A stretch of 64,000 bases of DNA from Reinekea forsetii (GCF_002795845.1 NZ_CP011797.1:1759501-1823500), one strand, 5' to 3'; numbered from the stretch's first letter, positions 1-9,261 are shown. Numbers and translations: made by a program. The notes: a model not told the origin generated them from the letters alone.

Positions 1-71
1 GCCAAGTTGACGATCGCCAAGGCCGAAACGATGCCTAATAGCAGAGTGATGAAGACTAGTTTTTTTAACAC
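1..71 (-). CDS. mltG: MltG endolytic murein transglycosylase, N-terminal fragment (cut by window edge)
   Basis: Only the first 23 codons are present. A GTG start at 71-69 overlaps the end of pabC and opens a frame reading MLKKLVFITLLLGIVSALAI, a short basic head followed by a hydrophobic stretch typical of an N-terminal membrane anchor. MltG (YceG) is an inner-membrane lytic transglycosylase that cuts nascent peptidoglycan strands. The identification is inferred mainly from position, because mltG commonly follows pabC, so the product name is less certain than the presence of a coding start. Translational coupling to pabC is likely given the overlap. Confidence 0.55.
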   Translation of the reverse strand, partial: MLKKLVFITLLLGIVSALAIVNL

Positions 72-871
72 GTTTGGGCTAACTCACTGTGAAAGAGATG
101 GATGTCGGCATGGCGCGGTAACGGCCGCGCCATTAAGGATTCAATCGGGACTAGACCCATTAGACTATTGGACAAAAAAGCCGCATCGACCTGGTCCAGC
201 TCATCCACCGCCAGTGCGCTGATCTGAATGTCAGGGAAACGGGTCAGCAGCTGCTGACGTATTACACCGGCGACACCGGCCTGATCAACCGGTGGTGTAG
301 ACCAGTACCCATGCCGAAAAAAGAATAGATTGGCAGAGCTGGCTTCGACAATAGAGCCGCTGTCGGTGGCCATCAAGACCTCATCGACACCTTGTCGCCG
401 CGCGCTCTGACGAGCCAAAACCGAATCCAGCCGATTGAGGTGCTTCATGCCGGCCAGAGTCGAGTTGACGCTGACGTGGGTCTCGGACAGGGCAACCGAA
501 GCGCCCTGCGCCGCCCAGTCGGGACGATGATAGGGACTGCATTGCACGAGAACATCGGTCTGTTGTAACAGGGGGTCGAAATCATAGCCGCGCCCGGGGT
601 TGCTTCTCAACAACATGACTTTAATCAGATGGGGTGCATCCAGATGGGCACAGAGCGCGGTCAATTGTCCGCGCAGCGCAAGCCTCTGCGCGCTGGACCA
701 TGCCATACCCAAACGATGGGTGCCGGCGCTGAGGCGATCAAGATGCGGCCCGAGAAAGTGAGGCCCATGTTGATCGGCTAACAGCGTCTCAAACAGGCCA
801 TCGCCATAAGCTAAACCTCGGTGGGATAATGGAATGGCGCCACTGACGCCATTTAACAGACTGATATGCAT
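65..871 (-). CDS. pabC: Aminodeoxychorismate lyase (PabC)
   Basis: 268-residue fold-type IV PLP enzyme, the usual family length. It converts 4-amino-4-deoxychorismate to p-aminobenzoate and pyruvate in the folate pathway, in the cytoplasm. The N-terminal motif HRGLAYGDGLFETLL (about residues 17-31) and the later VLMATDSGSIVEASSANLFF segment are characteristic of the branched-chain aminotransferase/ADC lyase family. It lies downstream of fabF on the same strand and overlaps the mltG start, as in many gammaproteobacteria. The partner gene pabB is in this window at about 61-62.5 kb, not adjacent. Confidence 0.93.
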   Translation of the reverse strand: MHISLLNGVSGAIPLSHRGLAYGDGLFETLLADQHGPHFLGPHLDRLSAGTHRLGMAWSSAQRLALRGQLTALCAHLDAPHLIKVMLLRSNPGRGYDFDPLLQQTDVLVQCSPYHRPDWAAQGASVALSETHVSVNSTLAGMKHLNRLDSVLARQSARRQGVDEVLMATDSGSIVEASSANLFFFRHGYWSTPPVDQAGVAGVIRQQLLTRFPDIQISALAVDELDQVDAAFLSNSLMGLVPIESLMARPLPRHADIHLFHSELAQTC

Positions 872-913
872 GGTTTCCGGGCTAACAGAGTTCAGAGGTA
901 AGGCACGATAGTA

Positions 914-2152
914 TCAAACTTTGCTGAAGATAAGAGAGCCGTTTGTACCGCCAAAACCAAATGAATTGCTGAGCGCATGATTGATCACCATATTACGCGC
1001 CGTGTGAGGAACGTAGTCAAGATCACAGGCCGGATCCGGGTTATCCAGGTTGATGGTCGGGGGAGCAACCTGATCTTTGATCGCCAAGATACAGAAAATC
1101 GCCTCCACTGCACCGGCAGCGCCGAGCAAGTGGCCAATCATCGATTTGGTCGAGCTGACCACGATTTTGTCCGCATCGCCACCATAGAGACGTTTAACCG
1201 CTTGCGATTCAGCCAAATCACCGGCCAGTGTCGAGGTGCCATGGGCATTAATGTAGTTAACGTCTAACGGATTTAAACCGGCATCCCGTAAGGCGTTGTC
1301 CATAGCGGCCGCGGCACCAGCGCCATCGGCAGGCGGTGAGGTCATATGATAGGCATCGCCACTCATACCAAAACCGGTTAATTCGGCATATATCTTCGCA
1401 CCGCGGGCCTTGGCGCTCTCATATTCTTCGAGCACGACCACACCGGCACCATCACCGAGCACGAAACCGTCTCGATCTCGATCCCACGGACGACTGGCGC
1501 GCGTTGGATCATCGTTGCGCGTGGATAAGGCCCGCGCCGCGCCGAAACCGCCCATGCCCAACTGGCCGGACGCCATTTCGGCACCGCCTGCTACCATCGC
1601 ATCGGCATCGCCGTAGGCGATCGTGCGCGCGGCATAACCAATATTGTGTGTGCCCGTGGTGCAGGCAGTTGTAATGGCAATATTTGGGCCTTTAAAACCA
1701 TACTCGATGGATAGGTTGCCCGAAATCATGTTGATAATGGCAGCGGGGACAAAAAAGGGTGAAATACGGCGTGGGCCACCCTTTTGCAGAGCAAGATGAT
1801 TCTTCTCGATAGTATCGAGCCCCCCGATGCCTGAACCGATGGCAATGCCAATTCGACCGGCGGTGGCTTCAGTCGCTTCAATACCGGAGTCCTGGATCGC
1901 TTCAACAGCGGCCGCATAGCCGTATTGAATAAAACCATCCATCTTTTTGGTATCTTTAGGATTCATATAGTCGGCTGGATTGAAATCTTTCACCTGAGCC
2001 GCAAATTTGGTGGTGAATTTTTCAGCATCGAACAGCTCGATGCGATTCACGCCGCTTTTTCCGGCCAAAATACCCGCCCACGTTGATGCGACTGAATTCC
2101 CTAATGGACTAATACAACCCAGCCCAGTTACCACCACACGTCGTTTTGACAT
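914..2152 (-). CDS. fabF: 3-oxoacyl-ACP synthase II (FabF)
   Basis: 412-residue beta-ketoacyl-ACP synthase II that condenses malonyl-ACP with acyl-ACP during fatty-acid elongation. The catalytic Cys is in [10 protein letters not shown] (about Cys164), and the two His are in NAHGTST and [11 protein letters not shown] start at the ATG giving [10 protein letters not shown], preceded by GGAGAAATTAAG. A start 16 codons further upstream has no homologous N-terminus and would run into the acpP terminator. It is the distal gene of the plsX-fabD-fabG-acpP-fabF cluster, separated from acpP by an intrinsic terminator that presumably lowers fabF output relative to acpP. Confidence 0.97.
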   Translation of the reverse strand: MSKRRVVVTGLGCISPLGNSVASTWAGILAGKSGVNRIELFDAEKFTTKFAAQVKDFNPADYMNPKDTKKMDGFIQYGYAAAVEAIQDSGIEATEATAGRIGIAIGSGIGGLDTIEKNHLALQKGGPRRISPFFVPAAIINMISGNLSIEYGFKGPNIAITTACTTGTHNIGYAARTIAYGDADAMVAGGAEMASGQLGMGGFGAARALSTRNDDPTRASRPWDRDRDGFVLGDGAGVVVLEEYESAKARGAKIYAELTGFGMSGDAYHMTSPPADGAGAAAAMDNALRDAGLNPLDVNYINAHGTSTLAGDLAESQAVKRLYGGDADKIVVSSTKSMIGHLLGAAGAVEAIFCILAIKDQVAPPTINLDNPDPACDLDYVPHTARNMVINHALSNSFGFGGTNGSLIFSKV

Positions 2153-2202
2153 CTTAATTTCTCCAAGACTGCCTTGCTTCTTCATTATGCAGAATAGCAC
2201 TC

Positions 2203-2237
2203 AAAAAAAAGCCGTATTGCCCGGAGGTCAATACGGC
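2203..2237 (-). terminator. Intrinsic terminator between acpP and fabF
   Basis: A 9-bp perfect stem (2211-2219 with 2229-2237, arms GCCGTATTG and CAATACGGC) is followed on the minus strand by eight T (2210-2203). It lies just after the acpP stop and before the fabF start, so it probably attenuates read-through and lets acpP be expressed at a much higher level than fabF. Confidence 0.85.
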
Positions 2238-2258
2238 TCCTATTGTTGACTAAATCGC

Positions 2259-2495
2259 TTAACCCACGTGGGTGTTTACGTAATCGATCGCGTCCTGAAC
2301 AGTCTGTAATTTCTCAGATTCTTCATCTGGAATTTCAGTTTCGAATTCTTCTTCCAAAGCCATCACCAAGTTAACCGTATCCAGAGAATCGGCACCCAGA
2401 TCATCGATAAAAGATGATTTTGCGTTGACGTCTTCTTCTTTAGCGCCTAACTGTTCACAAACTATTTTTTTAACTCGATCTTCGATGCTGCTCAT
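2259..2495 (-). CDS. acpP: Acyl carrier protein (AcpP)
   Basis: 78 residues, very acidic, the normal ACP length. Ser37 in the DSL motif (GADSLD) is the site of 4'-phosphopantetheine attachment. The protein carries acyl intermediates for FabD, FabG, FabF and PlsX, all encoded beside it, and for the LPS enzymes. Its gene sits between fabG upstream and fabF downstream, with 102 bases separating it from fabG. A downstream intrinsic terminator suggests it is the most strongly expressed gene of the cluster. Confidence 0.98.
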   Translation of the reverse strand: MSSIEDRVKKIVCEQLGAKEEDVNAKSSFIDDLGADSLDTVNLVMALEEEFETEIPDEESEKLQTVQDAIDYVNTHVG

Positions 2496-2597
2496 TATAA
2501 GAACTCCTAAAAGGTATTTAGCACAGTTATACGTGCTGGCTAGTTTATATAAACGTTATCCTATTGAGCAAGTTAAATGACGACCAACTTGCCAAAA

Positions 2598-3341
2598 TTA
2601 ACCCATATACATGCCGCCATTGACATGCAAAGTTTCTCCAGTGATGTATGACGCACCATCACTGGCCAAAAACGCAACCGCATGTGCGATTTCATCCGGT
2701 GTACCCAGGCGCGCTAACGGCACCTGTTTCAGTAGAGTTTCTTTTACATTTTCCGCCAGATCATGGGTCATGTCGGTTTGAATAAAGCCTGGCGCAACCG
2801 AGTTGACGGTAATGTTGCGGCTACCGATTTCACGCGCTAAGGACCGCGTAAAACCCTCCACGCCGGCCTTGGCGGCACAGTAGTTGGCTTGCCCGGCATT
2901 ACCGGCGGAGGCGACAACCGATGAAATATTGATGATTCGGCCAAAACGGGTGCGCGTCATGGCTTTGATGACCGCCTTACTCATGCGGAACACCGAATTC
3001 AGGTTGGTGTCGATCACCGCATTCCATTCAGTCTCTTTCATGCGTAAAAAAAGATTATCCTGGGTAATGCCGGCATTGTTGACTAATACCGCTGGGGCAC
3101 CGAATTCGGCCTGAATATCGGCCATCACAGCATCGATGGAGGCGCCATCGGTGACGTTCAGACAGTAACCCTTGCCGCTAATGCCCAACTCGGCAAACCG
3201 TTGGCTAATTTTTTCCGCGCCACTTTCTGAGGTCGCGGTGCCCAACACAATAAAGCCGTCATGGCCGAGTTTGTCAGCAACCGCCGCGCCGATGCCGCGA
3301 CTGGCGCCGGTCACAAGGGCAACTTTTTTGGCATCTGTCAT
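2598..3341 (-). CDS. fabG: 3-oxoacyl-ACP reductase (FabG)
   Basis: 247-residue short-chain dehydrogenase that reduces 3-oxoacyl-ACP with NADPH. The sequence shows the nucleotide-binding TGASRGIG (residues 11-18), NNAG (88-91), and the catalytic triad Ser141, Tyr154 and Lys158 in NISSVVAS and ANYCAAKAG. Only five bases separate it from fabD upstream, so the two are co-transcribed. Confidence 0.97.
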   Translation of the reverse strand: MTDAKKVALVTGASRGIGAAVADKLGHDGFIVLGTATSESGAEKISQRFAELGISGKGYCLNVTDGASIDAVMADIQAEFGAPAVLVNNAGITQDNLFLRMKETEWNAVIDTNLNSVFRMSKAVIKAMTRTRFGRIINISSVVASAGNAGQANYCAAKAGVEGFTRSLAREIGSRNITVNSVAPGFIQTDMTHDLAENVKETLLKQVPLARLGTPDEIAHAVAFLASDGASYITGETLHVNGGMYMG

Positions 3342-3346
3342 AACTA

Positions 3347-4273
3347 TTATCCTAATCGTTTTTGAAACGAAGCTAGATTGCCGATGGCGGTATGAATCAC
3401 ATCGCCGGCAATTCGTTTGTTCAAGCCACTCAAGACCTTACCCGGGCCACATTCGATAATCTCGGTAACCCCAGCGCTGGCCATAAATTGCACCGACTTT
3501 GTCCATTGAACCGGCTTATAGAGCTGTTCCAATAGGTTTTTGCGAATTTCGCTAATATCGGTCACGCCGAGCGCAACGCGATTTTGCACAATCGGCGCCG
3601 ACGGACTGTTAAAGTGGATCGCCTGCAACCGCTGCGCGAGTGTATCAGCCGCTGGTTTCATTAACACGCAATGCGACGGCACACTGACCGACAGGGGTAA
3701 TACCCGTTTCGCGCCCATAGTCTTTAAAATCACCATGGCCCGTTCAACAGCGGCGGTATTGCCGGCAATTACCACCTGGCCCGGGGTGTTGAAATTAACC
3801 GCCGACACGACAGCGCCCTGCTCCGCTGCCAGACACCCGTCGATTACAGCCTGATCGTCCAAGCCCAAAACAGCCGCCATCAAGCCTTCACCAGCCGGAA
3901 CGGCCAATTGCATAAGCTGGCCGCGCAATTCAACCAGCTTTATGGCATCAGCAAAGCTAACGGCACCGCTGGCAACCAACGCACTATATTCACCCAGGCT
4001 GTGCCCTGCAAATAAAATGGGCTTCAAGGGTGACTGTGCCGACCAGAGTCGATATAGCGCTATGCTGGCAGTCAATAGCGCAGGCTGGGTCTTCTCAGTT
4101 CGATTTAACTCTTCAATCGGGCCGTTTAGGGCCAGATCGGTAACATCATATCCCAGCAATTCGGACGCTTCGGCGAACGTATCGCGCACGATTGGGTAGG
4201 TTTCCAGCATTTCTGCCAGCATACCGACTTGCTGTGACCCCTGACCTGGAAACACGAATGCGAGTTTATTCAT
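3347..4273 (-). CDS. fabD: Malonyl-CoA:ACP transacylase (FabD)
   Basis: 308 residues, typical for FabD. It loads malonyl groups from CoA onto AcpP. The N-terminal FVFPGQGSQQVGM and the nucleophile motif GHSLGEYSALVA (Ser92) are diagnostic, and the catalytic His lies in SVPSHC near residue 200. It follows plsX after a 159-base gap. Many bacteria have fabH between plsX and fabD; here there is none, which as I recall is also the Pseudomonas arrangement. Confidence 0.97.
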   Translation of the reverse strand: MNKLAFVFPGQGSQQVGMLAEMLETYPIVRDTFAEASELLGYDVTDLALNGPIEELNRTEKTQPALLTASIALYRLWSAQSPLKPILFAGHSLGEYSALVASGAVSFADAIKLVELRGQLMQLAVPAGEGLMAAVLGLDDQAVIDGCLAAEQGAVVSAVNFNTPGQVVIAGNTAAVERAMVILKTMGAKRVLPLSVSVPSHCVLMKPAADTLAQRLQAIHFNSPSAPIVQNRVALGVTDISEIRKNLLEQLYKPVQWTKSVQFMASAGVTEIIECGPGKVLSGLNKRIAGDVIHTAIGNLASFQKRLG

Positions 4274-4432
4274 ACTGAGATGGATCCTGTTTTTGCCAAT
4301 AGAGTGGCATTATCCGAGTAATCTCAACGCTTTAAAGGCAAGCCCCGTTGAAACATTTATGAATTCTAGGACATTAAGCGGCCCAACGCTGACTCAAAAG
4401 CCGAGTAATGACCCCCCCGCTTGAAGCTAAGA

Positions 4433-5437
4433 TTAATCCAGAGGCCACTTTTCAACTAATTTGTCCAATTCTCGCCGAATCTTCCCGGTCGAGTCCAGAG
4501 CTAGCGCGCTTACCGCGCGTTCGATGGCGCTGGCGAAGGCCCTGTCGTTGGCATTGCCATGACTCTTCACCACGAGCAGGTTACTGCCGGCAACAAGGGC
4601 CCCATTGGCCAAGCGTGGATCGAGTTTTTTTAGTACGGTCGTTAATTGTCGTTTTAGCCACCAGGCCAGTAGCGGTTTTAAGAGGCCATGCTCGAGTCGT
4701 GCTTTGAGTAAGGCAAAGGTTAGGTCCAGCGCGCCAGCGGAGGCTTTAATAATGGAATTGCCGGTAAATCCGTCGCAGACAATTACATCCGCCTGGCCGC
4801 TGAAGATGTCAGACGCCTCAATAAAGCCTCGATAGTCAATATCCGACCAGCCTTGCAAGGTCGCATGCGCTAGGCGCAATGCCTCCGGTCCTTTGTAATA
4901 CTCAGCGCCAACATTGAGTAGGCTTAGGCGGGGATTGGCCTCGCCGGTAGACGCCAATGCCTTGCCCACGGCGGCATAGGTTAAGAGTTGTTGCTGGTTG
5001 GCGGTAAAGGAGGCGCCCAGGTCGAGCATCATCGCCGTGCCCGTCAGAGTCGGCAACCAGGCGGCCAGCACGGGGCGATTCAGGGCCGGATGCAGTGCGC
5101 CATATTTGCCGACCAACACCAATAACACGCCGGTATGTTCGGCCGACACCAACGCATCGACCTGCCCATCGCGTAGCGCTTTGAAGGCGGTTTCTATTGA
5201 ACTAAAGCCGTCACGACGCATCAATTGAGCCGGCTTATGGGCCAGGTCAGAAATGTCATTGGTATCGATCCATTCAATATTGGCGGGGCAGGAATGTTTG
5301 AAGGCTTGGCGTGCATTCAGGTTGCCAAATAAGACACCATGATGCTGGGGATTAGCGCGAAAGTAGCGGAAACAGGCAGGGATAAGAATAGAGGGGCCGA
5401 AGTCCCCTCCATGTAAATCAATGGCAATGCGAGCCAT
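4433..5437 (-). CDS. plsX: Phosphate acyltransferase (PlsX)
   Basis: 334 residues. PlsX makes acyl-phosphate from acyl-ACP for PlsY in phosphatidic acid synthesis and acts as a peripheral membrane protein. The N-terminus MARIAIDLHGGDFGPS corresponds to the family's D-x-x-GGD-x-x-P motif, with LHGGD where DAMGGD is more usual. The start lies eight bases after the rpmF stop, giving the classic rpmF-plsX pair. Confidence 0.95.
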   Translation of the reverse strand: MARIAIDLHGGDFGPSILIPACFRYFRANPQHHGVLFGNLNARQAFKHSCPANIEWIDTNDISDLAHKPAQLMRRDGFSSIETAFKALRDGQVDALVSAEHTGVLLVLVGKYGALHPALNRPVLAAWLPTLTGTAMMLDLGASFTANQQQLLTYAAVGKALASTGEANPRLSLLNVGAEYYKGPEALRLAHATLQGWSDIDYRGFIEASDIFSGQADVIVCDGFTGNSIIKASAGALDLTFALLKARLEHGLLKPLLAWWLKRQLTTVLKKLDPRLANGALVAGSNLLVVKSHGNANDRAFASAIERAVSALALDSTGKIRRELDKLVEKWPLD

Positions 5438-5445
5438 TAATCTAT

Positions 5446-5625
5446 TTAGTCATCACGACCTGCAACGACCTTGTGGCCTTTGTAGAAGCCATCTGCAGTA
5501 ACATGGTGACGACGGTGAGTTTCACCGCTGGTGCCATCAACTGTCAGAGTGGGTGCCGAAAGGGCATCATGTGAACGACGCATACCGCGACGTGAACGGG
5601 TCACTTTACTTTTTTGAACTGCCAT
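5446..5625 (-). CDS. rpmF: 50S ribosomal protein L32 (RpmF)
   Basis: 59-residue basic protein beginning [20 protein letters not shown], a clear L32 N-terminus, and ending [10 protein letters not shown] strong ribosome binding site (AGGAGG, 9 bases before the ATG) precedes it. L32 is a structural protein of the large subunit. The zinc-binding Cys residues of some L32 forms are absent, so this is the Cys-minus type. It sits between yceD and plsX as in most proteobacteria. Confidence 0.96.
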   Translation of the reverse strand: MAVQKSKVTRSRRGMRRSHDALSAPTLTVDGTSGETHRRHHVTADGFYKGHKVVAGRDD

Positions 5626-5661
5626 GGCTAAAAGCCTCCTACTAACTGATTTGTTTGAAGA

Positions 5662-6177
5662 TCACTTCAAAACTTTTAAAACATCGAACGGATTAGGAGC
5701 TTTTTCAGGAGATCCCTTTGACTCATCCGTCCCAAATTGGGTTTCAATACGACATTCGCTGTCTGGGTGCATTGCGTGCATGGGGAGGCTCAATAATAGC
5801 TCTTCCTCCACGATGTCCGCGACATCCAGTAACGCATCTGGAAGCAATAATAACGCATCCAGGTGAGCCGGTAGTGCTTTAGCCATTTCATCGTTATAAA
5901 CCAGGGTAAGTGTAAAATCACCGTCCAGTTTAGAACCATAAACTTGCAAACACCGTTGGCACTGCAAATTCACAATAGCTGTTACATGACCAAAAATTAG
6001 CCGCCGGCCGGATTCGTCACGATCAAATCTCAAACTTACCTGAGCTGATTCGTCGATTCCCGCGGTGGTTTCATCCAGGCGTTTTAACCGTTTCGCACTA
6101 ATAACACCTTCCAGTAGAGTGAGCTTGTCAGCCAACTGGTAGGGATTCACACGATCTGGTAATTCGAAATTTGACAT
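5662..6177 (-). CDS. yceD: YceD family protein (DUF177), 23S rRNA accumulation protein
   Basis: 171 residues if translation starts at MSNFELPDRV; an in-frame ATG eight codons upstream (6201) is also possible, and neither has a strong Shine-Dalgarno sequence. Family members have the LQCQRCLQVY segment seen here near residues 80-90, with a further Cys in ECRIE towards the C-terminus. YceD is associated with 23S rRNA processing and accumulation in other bacteria and plants. It heads the yceD-rpmF-plsX-fab series and is divergent from maf, with about 95 bases between them for both promoters. Confidence 0.88.
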   Translation of the reverse strand: MSNFELPDRVNPYQLADKLTLLEGVISAKRLKRLDETTAGIDESAQVSLRFDRDESGRRLIFGHVTAIVNLQCQRCLQVYGSKLDGDFTLTLVYNDEMAKALPAHLDALLLLPDALLDVADIVEEELLLSLPMHAMHPDSECRIETQFGTDESKGSPEKAPNPFDVLKVLK

Positions 6178-6272
6178 AGGCGCGGTATCATACTTATGCA
6201 AAAATGTAAGTCAAAGGCTTTTTAGAGATCAAAGCTGTAATGAGTGTAAATTGGACCTTATGGAGATAAACA

Positions 6273-6854
6273 ATGAGTCAGCGACTGGTTTTGGCCAGCA
6301 CCTCGCAATACAAGCGTGCTCAATTGCGACTACTGGGTGTGCCCTTTACCTGCGTCGATCCGGGTGTCCATGAAGATCATGCGCAGTATAGTGGCGATCC
6401 GGAGTCTTATGCAATCGACCTTAGCCAGCAAAAAGCCATCGCCAGTGCGAAACGAAACCCAACGGCCTGGGTGCTTGGCTCCGATCAGGTGGCTGTGGCG
6501 GCCGATGGCACCCTACTCACCAAAGCCGGCACCCCAGAGAAGGCCGTTGTACAGCTCCAGCAATGCCAGAACCAGACGGCAACTTTTTACAGTGCCGCCT
6601 GCCTGCTGCGCGGCGATGTCAGCTACCGTTGGTCGGTTCGTACGCGGGTCACCTTTCGGCAGCTGGATTACGCCGAGATCTGTCGCTACGTCGAGGCAGA
6701 TCGGCCAGAGCACTGCGCCGGCAGCTTTAAGGTGGAAGCCTTAGGGATAAGCCTGTTTCGTCAAATACAATCAAACGACCCGAGCGCACTGGTCGGTCTG
6801 CCCCTGATGACGTTGGCCGAGCACCTGCGGCAGGTCGGCTTTCAGGTGCCCTAG
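6273..6854 (+). CDS. maf: Maf family nucleotide pyrophosphatase (YceF-like)
   Basis: 193 residues, starting MSQRLVLASTSQYKRAQLRLLG, the standard Maf N-terminus with the conserved Ser-x-x-(K/R)R nucleotide-binding loop. Further family motifs are the catalytic Asp in WVLGSDQV and CAGSFKVEALGISL. The YceF subgroup hydrolyses 7-methyl-GTP as a house-cleaning enzyme. Subgroup assignment rests on the location beside yceD/rpmF and the QSNDPSALVGLPL ending. A ribosome binding site GGAGATAAAC precedes the ATG. Confidence 0.93.
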   Translation: MSQRLVLASTSQYKRAQLRLLGVPFTCVDPGVHEDHAQYSGDPESYAIDLSQQKAIASAKRNPTAWVLGSDQVAVAADGTLLTKAGTPEKAVVQLQQCQNQTATFYSAACLLRGDVSYRWSVRTRVTFRQLDYAEICRYVEADRPEHCAGSFKVEALGISLFRQIQSNDPSALVGLPLMTLAEHLRQVGFQVP

Positions 6855-6870
6855 GCCGGCCCGCCACTTG

Positions 6871-6897
6871 AATTGAGGCGGGCTGGGCGCCTCAATT
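6871..6897. other. Hairpin without U-tract at the maf/sppA convergent junction
   Basis: A 10-bp perfect inverted repeat (6871-6880 AATTGAGGCG, 6888-6897 CGCCTCAATT) with a 7-base loop. It overlaps the last codons and stop of sppA. Neither strand has a T-run after it, so it is not a canonical intrinsic terminator; a 3'-end-stabilising or bidirectional termination role is an inference. Confidence 0.6.
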
Positions 6898-7875
6898 GAG
6901 CGTAACGCCCTGACTGACGCCGAGCTTGACCAGTGCCTGAGCTAAACTGACACCCAGGTTGCGAGCGAAGGCCTCGAGTGGCGAGGGTCGCAGCGAAAAG
7001 TCCACCGTCTGCGGATAGCCCAGCTCGCGCGCCAGTTCGGCGGTTGATTTAAGGCCGTCAATCAAGCCCAATTCCAAAGCCTGACTGCCGGTCCAGAACA
7101 ACCCACTGAACAACTTGGGACTGTCGACCAAACGATCACCGCGACCGAGCTTAACATCCCGAATAAATTGCTCATGAACATCATTGAGCAGGATTTCAAA
7201 GAGTGCCTGTTCGTCCGGATTCAGCACCGAAAAGGGGTCTAAAAAGGCCTTATGGTCACCCGAGGTGAATTGCCGACGCTCGATACCCACCTTGTCCATC
7301 AGATCCTGATAGCCAAAACCGGCCGCCGTTACCCCGATAGATCCGACGATACTGGCACCGCTGGCATAAATTTCCTGGGTCGCAGCGGCAATATAATAAG
7401 CGCCACTGGCCCCGGAATCGACGATGACCGAATAGATCGGTACGTGCTCATTGAGCGCCCGTTGACGTTGAATTTCATTAAAAATATAGGCCGACTGCAC
7501 CGGGCTGCCGCCCGGGCTGTTGATGCGGAGGATTACCGCTTTGGTGTCTGGGTGTTGCAGTGCCGCGCTTAGGCTGCCGATAACGGCATCTGCGCCAGCT
7601 AATTCGCCACTGGCGATGGTTCCCTCTATATCGATCACGGCAACATGGCCACCGGTTTTGCCAATACTGGTTGAGCCAGCGCTATTGGTGATAAAAAGCA
7701 CCAGAACAGCCAGGATATAGATAAAGGTCAGTAACTTAAAAAAGATACCCCAGCGGCGGCTGCGGCGCAGCTCGGTAGTATTCGCCATCACGACGCGTTC
7801 GATTAAGCGCCATTCTTTCTTGTCACCCTCAACAGGACCTAGGGCATCTGAGTTATTTGACCCGTATCCAAACAT
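6892..7875 (-). CDS. sppA: Signal peptide peptidase SppA, 36K type
   Basis: 327-residue serine protease of family S49. A cytoplasmic head of about 45 residues is followed by one membrane segment (about 46-65, FKLLTFIYILAVLVLFIT). The protease domain carries the Ser nucleophile in SGASGAYYIAA and the general-base Lys in SGDHKAFLDPF, the Ser-Lys dyad of the short SppA/SohB type. It degrades cleaved signal peptides at the membrane. Its start directly abuts the rluC stop with no gap, so the two are coupled. Confidence 0.94.
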   Translation of the reverse strand: MFGYGSNNSDALGPVEGDKKEWRLIERVVMANTTELRRSRRWGIFFKLLTFIYILAVLVLFITNSAGSTSIGKTGGHVAVIDIEGTIASGELAGADAVIGSLSAALQHPDTKAVILRINSPGGSPVQSAYIFNEIQRQRALNEHVPIYSVIVDSGASGAYYIAAATQEIYASGASIVGSIGVTAAGFGYQDLMDKVGIERRQFTSGDHKAFLDPFSVLNPDEQALFEILLNDVHEQFIRDVKLGRGDRLVDSPKLFSGLFWTGSQALELGLIDGLKSTAELARELGYPQTVDFSLRPSPLEAFARNLGVSLAQALVKLGVSQGVTLN

Positions 7876-8826
7876 TTATGACTCCTTAGCAGTTAAACCG
7901 GTTAACAAAGACTGAAGCCGGGGATCGAGTTCGGCATTGATGGTCAGTTCTGTGCGCTCGATCGGGTGCGGTAGGCGTATCTGTACCGCGTGCAAAAACA
8001 ATCTCTTTAAGCCTAGACCATGGGCGATGGCCTGGGTGGCTGCATCTTGATACTTGTCGTCACCCAGAATGGGGCATCCGGCATATTGACAATGCACACG
8101 AATTTGATGCGTTCTGCCGGTGACCGGCTGAGCCTCAACCCAAGCACAGTCTGCAAACTGCTTTAACAGTCTGAATCGAGTTAAGGATGGCTTGCCATCC
8201 TTATGGACTGATACGCGTCTTTCACCGGTTTGGCTTTCTTCATGGCGTAACAGAGGCGCATCAACGCTGTTAATATCGCTTGGCCAGATGCCGCTGACCA
8301 GGCACCAATAGGTTTTCTGCAGGTTCTTTTTTAGTCGAAATTCATCCTGCATTAGCACCAGGCTTTTACGCTTCTTGGCGATCAATAAGATGCCCGAGGT
8401 GTCTCGATCGATGCGATGGACCAATTCGAGGAACTTCTCCTCCGGTCGGTCGGCACGCAAGGCTTCGATCAGGCCCAGCTTTAAGCCCGAACCGCCATGC
8501 ACTGCCAGGCCGCTCGGCTTATTGATGGCGAGCATTAGCTCATCTTCATAGACCACAGCAGCTTTGAGATCTTGGCGTAGCTTCTGGCCCGGCTCAACCG
8601 TTGCCACGGCCTTTATCGCATCGGAAACGGGCGGAATACGCACCATATCGCCTTCGTTTAATTTGGTGTCGGGCTTGGCCCGCTTGCCATTAATGCGCAC
8701 CTCACCCTTACGAATCAAGCGATAGACGCGACTCTTAGGAACGTTATTTAGGACGTAGGTGAGGAAGTTGTCCAGACGCTGATCGACGCGATCTTCTTCA
8801 ATTTCGATAAATTGAACTTTTGACAC
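7876..8826 (-). CDS. rluC: 23S rRNA pseudouridine synthase RluC
   Basis: 316 residues from the GTG chosen here (VSKVQFIEIE), which has an AAGGA site seven bases upstream; an ATG 16 codons further upstream would add a hydrophobic, unrelated head. The N-terminal S4 RNA-binding domain (about 10-75) precedes the RluA-type catalytic domain with the Asp in LVHRIDRDTSG. RluC modifies 23S positions 955, 2504 and 2580 in E. coli. It is divergent from rne, as in E. coli and Pseudomonas. Confidence 0.95.
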   Translation of the reverse strand: MSKVQFIEIEEDRVDQRLDNFLTYVLNNVPKSRVYRLIRKGEVRINGKRAKPDTKLNEGDMVRIPPVSDAIKAVATVEPGQKLRQDLKAAVVYEDELMLAINKPSGLAVHGGSGLKLGLIEALRADRPEEKFLELVHRIDRDTSGILLIAKKRKSLVLMQDEFRLKKNLQKTYWCLVSGIWPSDINSVDAPLLRHEESQTGERRVSVHKDGKPSLTRFRLLKQFADCAWVEAQPVTGRTHQIRVHCQYAGCPILGDDKYQDAATQAIAHGLGLKRLFLHAVQIRLPHPIERTELTINAELDPRLQSLLTGLTAKES

Positions 8827-9261
8827 ACAAAATCCTTTATATAGGATGAAAACAACGATGATAACAGCTCGCATAGCATTGAAGCAGCCCTACTTTACTG
8901 CTATATTTAAAAGTGCTTGGTATATTAAGTCTGCCACCCAGAGATCACACAGGTGCCCAGGCTTAAGTGCTCAACGTAAACATTTATATTGGTTGGGCAG
9001 CAAGAACAGTTTGAAACAGATTTAGTGATGCACCCATAAGGCAGAAAATATTCCTTTTCCATGTGAATATTTCTAAATAGAGCTGGTATCTCCGTTAGAC
9101 TCTTACCTAAATGATGTCTCGCTTGGACAAAACATCGCCGGTTTTTGCGCGCGTTTAATAACGTTATTTGTATCTTGTTAGTCGATTCCTATCGATGTTT
9201 GCCTCTGTGCTCCTGTTTTGCTGCTCTGAAATGTATATAAAAATCAGAGTGTTAGATCTTA
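8827..9261. other. 435-base rluC/rne divergent intergenic region (long rne leader)
   Basis: No gene is seen. The region is AT-richer than its flanks and must contain both divergent promoters. It includes a hairpin with arms AGAAAATATTC (9043-9053) and GAATATTTCT (9065-9074), one bulged A, and a 12-base palindrome AATAACGTTATT (9157-9168). In E. coli, rne has a 361-nt leader used for autoregulation by RNase E; a comparable function here is inference. I cannot place either promoter with confidence. Confidence 0.5.

Noticed and set aside
2262-2273. ACCCACGTGGGT palindrome considered as a parS site
   Set aside because: It lies in the acpP coding end (codons for Thr-His-Val-Gly) and differs from the parS consensus at the inner T and A positions.
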